A DNA stretch of 64,000 bases from Veillonella rodentium (GTDB taxonomy: Bacteria; Bacillota; Negativicutes; Veillonellales; Veillonellaceae). A program made the translations under genes and the position numbers. A model generated the notes under the pieces. It was not told where the DNA came from. It made no database searches and saw nothing but the letters and a program-made list of their open reading frames with translations. Each line of letters starts with the position of its first letter. Position 1 is the first letter of the stretch. The DNA lies in assembly GCF_900187285.1 (NCBI RefSeq), contig NZ_LT906470.1, positions 1,977,291 through 2,041,290 of the forward strand, given 5' to 3'. Below, one piece after another: positions 61,889 through 64,000 of the stretch.

Positions 61889-62057
61889 TATTTCTCCTTT
61901 TTCTTACAGTCAAATCGGCCTTTGCGCATCTATATATCGTTATGGTATGGTCTAAATTTCATCCATACAGATGCTTAGGTATTTCCAAAACTGTGCCGGA
62001 TAGGTCATGGTGAAAGTTGCTTTCACAAAACGCATCGTCCGTATCATACTGAATCGA
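61889..62057. other. Gap between yidC and yidD with an inverted octamer pair
   Basis: At 62010-62026, GTGAAAGTTGCTTTCAC forms a small palindrome from one exact octamer and one near-copy. Nothing else recognised. Confidence 0.5.
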
Positions 62058-62279
62058 TTACGGAACCGGATCATAGCCGCCCTTATGAAAGGGGTGACAT
62101 CGCAATATGCGTTTCAATCCTAACCAGCTACCCTTCAAAGGACCGTATTTTTCAATCGCCTGTAAAGTATATGCGGAACATGTCGGATAATATCGGCAGC
62201 ATCCCGGTTTTAAAGGGGACAGGGCTATCTGATAAAACCTGATCAAAAGACGTAAAAATGTCGTTATACAGCGTTTCAT
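62058..62279 (-). CDS. yidD: Membrane protein insertion efficiency factor YidD
   Basis: A 73-residue protein with the YidD pattern [66 protein letters not shown]: an amphipathic N-terminal helix and conserved cysteines. It sits at the inner membrane and assists YidC. Start ATG 62279 has GGAGG upstream; six earlier codons are discarded. Confidence 0.95.
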   Translation of the reverse strand: MKRCITTFLRLLIRFYQIALSPLKPGCCRYYPTCSAYTLQAIEKYGPLKGSWLGLKRILRCHPFHKGGYDPVP

Positions 62280-62328
62280 AGAAACCTCCATATACACAAA
62301 AAGGACCTAAGCGCCTTCACTTGTGGTC

Positions 62329-62688
62329 CTATTTTTCACCTTGCACTAACAACTTGCTCTTGCGCAAGAGGTACAAAATTTCCTTTTCCGCTTGTTCATA
62401 GGTAGCGTCTTTCAGAGGTCCACGTCCGACAATTACGATATGGTATCCTTCACGTATGCTGTGTTGATTGAGGCGATATACCTCTTTCATAAGGCGTCTG
62501 GCCCGATTGCGCTCCACAGCGCTGCCAACCTTTTTACCTGTTACAAAACCGATACGCGTCGGTTGCTTTGCGACGGGCATACGATAGAGTACACACATGC
62601 GTCCTACTTCATATTTGCCGTATTTATAAACAAGGCGATATTCATTATTTTTTGTAATACGTCTTGTTTTATGAAGGCAATAATCCAT
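62329..62688 (-). CDS. rnpA: Ribonuclease P protein component
   Basis: A 119-residue basic protein: MDYCLHKTRRITKNNEYRLVYKYGKYEVGRMCVLYR and the RNR signature KVGSAVERNRARRLMKEVYR that contacts the RNase P RNA. It matures the 5' ends of tRNAs. Of two ATGs 6 bp apart, 62688 has the better spacing to AAAGG. It lies between rpmH and yidD. Confidence 0.95.
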   Translation of the reverse strand: MDYCLHKTRRITKNNEYRLVYKYGKYEVGRMCVLYRMPVAKQPTRIGFVTGKKVGSAVERNRARRLMKEVYRLNQHSIREGYHIVIVGRGPLKDATYEQAEKEILYLLRKSKLLVQGEK

Positions 62689-62717
62689 ATGCATTGTCCT
62701 TTAAGTCCTAAGAATAG

Positions 62718-62749
62718 AAAAACTTGGCAGCAGCGCCAAGTTTTTTCTC
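62718..62749. terminator. Attenuator-like hairpin between rpmH and rnpA
   Basis: ACTTGGC pairs with GCCAAGT with A-run and T-run flanks on both strands. On the minus strand it would end part of the transcripts after rpmH, lowering rnpA relative to the ribosomal protein. Confidence 0.75.
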
Positions 62750-62768
62750 CTGCCTAACAGCTATTATA

Positions 62769-62903
62769 TTATGCAGATAAGCGTTTTCTGCCTTTTGCGC
62801 GTCTTCTTTTCAAAACGAGACGGCCTCCAATAGTTTTCATGCGTTCACGGAAACCATGAGTACGTTTTCTCCAAAGAGTATTTGGTTGGTAAGTACGTTT
62901 CAT
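62769..62903 (-). CDS. rpmH: 50S ribosomal protein L34
   Basis: A 44-residue, strongly basic protein: [44 protein letters not shown]. This is full-length L34. The start ATG 62903 has GAGGAGG upstream and a consensus promoter at 62957-62985. It is the first gene leftward of the origin. Confidence 0.98.
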   Translation of the reverse strand: MKRTYQPNTLWRKRTHGFRERMKTIGGRLVLKRRRAKGRKRLSA

Positions 62904-62956
62904 TAGTAAAACACCTCCTCGTCCTTATATTGTTTTACTTATACCATAACAGGGTA

Positions 62957-62985
62957 ATTATAGAGGTAAAATGTAAATTTGTCAA
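62957..62985 (-). promoter_or_regulatory. Consensus promoter of the rpmH operon
   Basis: Minus-strand TTGACA (62980-62985), exactly 17-bp spacer, TATAAT (62957-62962). Confidence 0.92.
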
Positions 62986-63058
62986 TATAATAAAGGAATT
63001 CCGCTGTGAGTTCTTATATTTCTGAAAATAATTCTACTACACATTTTATCCTGTAATT

Positions 63059-63203
63059 GATGTTACGTTTCCAGGGGGAGGAATATAGGGCTCCTTCATC
63101 GCTCCATACTAATCGTAAAGTCGCTCAAAAGGATCCTATATTCCCTCCCAAGGTAAATTCTAATGTCACCTTCAACACCACTACATAATGTAAACGTAAC
63201 ATC
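63059..63203. repeat. Nested inverted repeats left of the origin, with degenerate class I tip (copy i)
   Basis: Outer 12-bp perfect inverted repeat GATGTTACGTTT (63059-63070) with AAACGTAACATC (63192-63203). Inside, GGGAGGAATATAGG (63076-63089) pairs with CCTATATTCCCTCCC (63135-63149). The tip on the minus strand reads AGCGACTTTACG...TATGGAGCG, a diverged class I tip. Confidence 0.65.
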
Positions 63204-63373
63204 AATTTACAACAACACAAAAACTCACGATCTAAATTTTTTATATCAGACAATTTTACATTTTAATTTCTATTTGGAAAAGGTAGGGGAAAGAAGAAAC
63301 CTTCCCCCTACAAAAAAAGACATTTTCTCATTTTTAGTAAGTAACTTTTTTGAACATTTCTATAATGCATACA

Positions 63374-63522
63374 AGGTGTAGCAATTACTTTTATAGGATT
63401 GTAGATTGCATTGATTATAAATTTGCAGTTAGAGAGGACCGGATACTGATTTTTAAGCGACTTGCGCAGGATGGAGCGCAAAAATTAGTATCCGGTCCTT
63501 TTCTAAAGTAATTGCTACACCT
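63374..63522. repeat. Nested inverted repeats left of the DnaA boxes, class I element (copy h)
   Basis: Outer 18-bp perfect inverted repeat AGGTGTAGCAATTACTTT (63374-63391) with 63505-63522. Inner 20-bp stem (63435-63454 with 63480-63499, one wobble) around AGCGACTTGCGCAGGATGGAGCGC. The architecture equals that at 14118-14250, here at the origin. Confidence 0.72.
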
Positions 63523-63539
63523 CATCGTAGAAAGAAAGT

Positions 63540-63859
63540 TCAAAAAAGTTATCCACAGTTTAAATGACAAAATGCTCTTTTTTTGATACAATCGAATCAT
63601 AAATTAGGAAAAATCACAGTATATTGTAAAGTTTACATGGGTAACCCTCAAGGTTATCCACATTTTTTATCTTTTAATTCACATGTTATATAAATTCAGG
63701 TTTTATATGGCTGAATCGGCTATATATTTTCACTTATTCACAAGTAATCCACAACTTATACACAAAAACGGAACAGTTTTCCACAGCTTTCACAACAGTT
63801 ATACACATTTTTCCTAAACTATACACATTATTACCGTAGTTATACACATGAGGCACAAT
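63540..63859. other. Replication origin oriC with DnaA-box cluster
   Basis: AT-rich DNA between the divergent rpmH and dnaA genes. DnaA-box-like nonamers, all in one orientation: TTATCCACA at 63549 and 63654, TTATTCACA at 63734, TAATCCACA at 63745, TTATACACA at 63756, 63799 and 63840, TTTTCCACA at 63777 and CTATACACA at 63819. Their density just upstream of dnaA, the strand switch and the neighbouring genes identify the origin; the unwinding element is not pinned down. Confidence 0.9.
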
Positions 63860-64000
63860 ATGCAATCAATTGATTTGAATAATATATGGGAACATATATT
63901 GCAGGAGGCGAAAAAAAGCATGCCTGACGCCCTCTACATGCGCGTCACGTCATCCCTGATTCCCATGTCCATCGATAATCATTCCATACATATCGGCGTT
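63860..64000 (+). CDS. dnaA: Chromosomal replication initiator DnaA, N-terminal part (runs off the window)
   Basis: The first 47 codons: MQSIDLNNIWEHILQEAKKS, MPDALYMRVTSSLIPMSIDN, HSIHIGV, the domain I pattern of DnaA (self-association and DnaB loading). ATG 63860 has GAGG 8 bp upstream and directly follows the DnaA boxes. The ATPase and DNA-binding domains are outside the window. Confidence 0.92.
   Translation, partial: MQSIDLNNIWEHILQEAKKSMPDALYMRVTSSLIPMSIDNHSIHIGV

Larger units (their letters stand above)
1140..63793. repeat. Dispersed octamer GTGAAAGC/GCTTTCAC (uptake-sequence-like), at least 39 copies
   Basis: As GCTTTCAC (+ strand), starting at 1140, 1705, 2494, 4774, 8109, 10946, 12365, 14751, 16254, 21249, 23138, 23692, 24833, 32835, 37900, 39294, 43707, 44113, 54849, 56183, 60302, 62019, 63786. 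As GTGAAAGC, at 2044, 4469, 6627, 12139, 13606, 17515, 18921, 19530, 21849, 25053, 30213, 30413, 30603, 40947, 43628, 48943. Counted by eye, so a few may be missed. Random expectation at equal base use is about 2. The base before GTGAAAGC is almost never A. Confidence 0.8.

Noticed and set aside
63163..63381. 72-codon plus-strand frame in the origin region
   Set aside because: Overlaps the nested inverted repeats, lacks a ribosome site and sits where origin DNA is expected.
14118..63522. Class I elements as ordinary REP/MITE repeats
   Set aside because: Arms are unrelated between copies and there is no target-site duplication or transposase; only the tip is shared.
1140..63793. GTGAAAGC octamer as Chi or KOPS-like oriented motif
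   Set aside because: Orientation is only mildly skewed (23 versus 16) on one replication arm, while such motifs are strongly strand-biased.

Overview
The window looks like a chromosome segment of a Veillonella or very close relative: an anaerobic, lactate-using, diderm Negativicutes bacterium. The evidence is methylmalonyl-CoA mutase (propionate pathway) beside a complete nickel-pincer lactate-racemisation set and a large Fe-S D-lactate dehydrogenase, an OmpH/Skp periplasmic chaperone (outer membrane) together with Firmicutes-type genes (gerW, jag, short yidC), and no electron-acceptor-rich respiratory genes. The right end is the replication origin: rpmH-rnpA-yidD-yidC-jag-mnmE-mnmG-rsmG read leftward, dnaA starts rightward at 63860, and a cluster of DnaA boxes lies between. 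Most genes to the left are on the minus strand, that is, co-directional with a leftward fork.

Layout. 1-3.5 kb: mutA/mutB behind a cobalamin riboswitch with an intrinsic terminator. 3.7-5.3 kb: a RarD permease and a TPR lipoprotein. 5.4-17.4 kb: a lactate island (D-lactate dehydrogenase, TSUP permease, larC-larB-larE, two larA paralogues, a ClC channel). 17.5-22.9 kb: truncated fucO, a GH3 lipoprotein, a BFD-like protein, an S2P-like membrane protein without catalytic residues, a CMD protein, a small secreted protein and an OhrR/MarR regulator without cysteine. 23.1-28 kb: a metal P1B-ATPase, a frameshifted OPA-type antiporter, and an intact ORF holding only the membrane part of a P1B-ATPase; the two ATPase genes share palindromic operators. 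28.3-33.9 kb: ArsC/Spx-like protein, higBA, decayed genes and tandem repeats, tag, flavin reductase, two related secreted proteins. 34-48.4 kb: gyrA, an sfsA-DUF123 fusion, a siroheme-type redox operon with a structured leader, cupin, nitroreductase, ompH, gerW-DUF2953, cobA, an M23 peptidase, DUF4446, hydF. 48.8-55.7 kb: parAB with three perfect parS sites, then a MetH reactivation protein, metH and metF. 55.9-64 kb: origin-proximal housekeeping genes.

How the genes fit together: D- and L-lactate are interconverted by LarA, whose nickel cofactor is made by LarB/C/E, and D-lactate is oxidised by the flavoprotein; carbon then runs through succinate and methylmalonyl-CoA mutase to propionate. 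Cobalamin links mutAB, cobA and metH.

The most unusual signals are not genes. (1) The octamer GTGAAAGC/GCTTTCAC occurs at least 39 times (about 2 expected), on both strands, in genes and between them, and in several places as inverted pairs forming hairpins, which is how DNA-uptake sequences look. (2) A family of terminator-like hairpins has stems different in every copy but a shared tip (CGACTT...TGGAG). (3) A second class of three-tier hairpins sits at gene ends. (4) A headless P-type ATPase is probably co-regulated with a complete one. No tRNA, rRNA, CRISPR array or complete insertion sequence was found.
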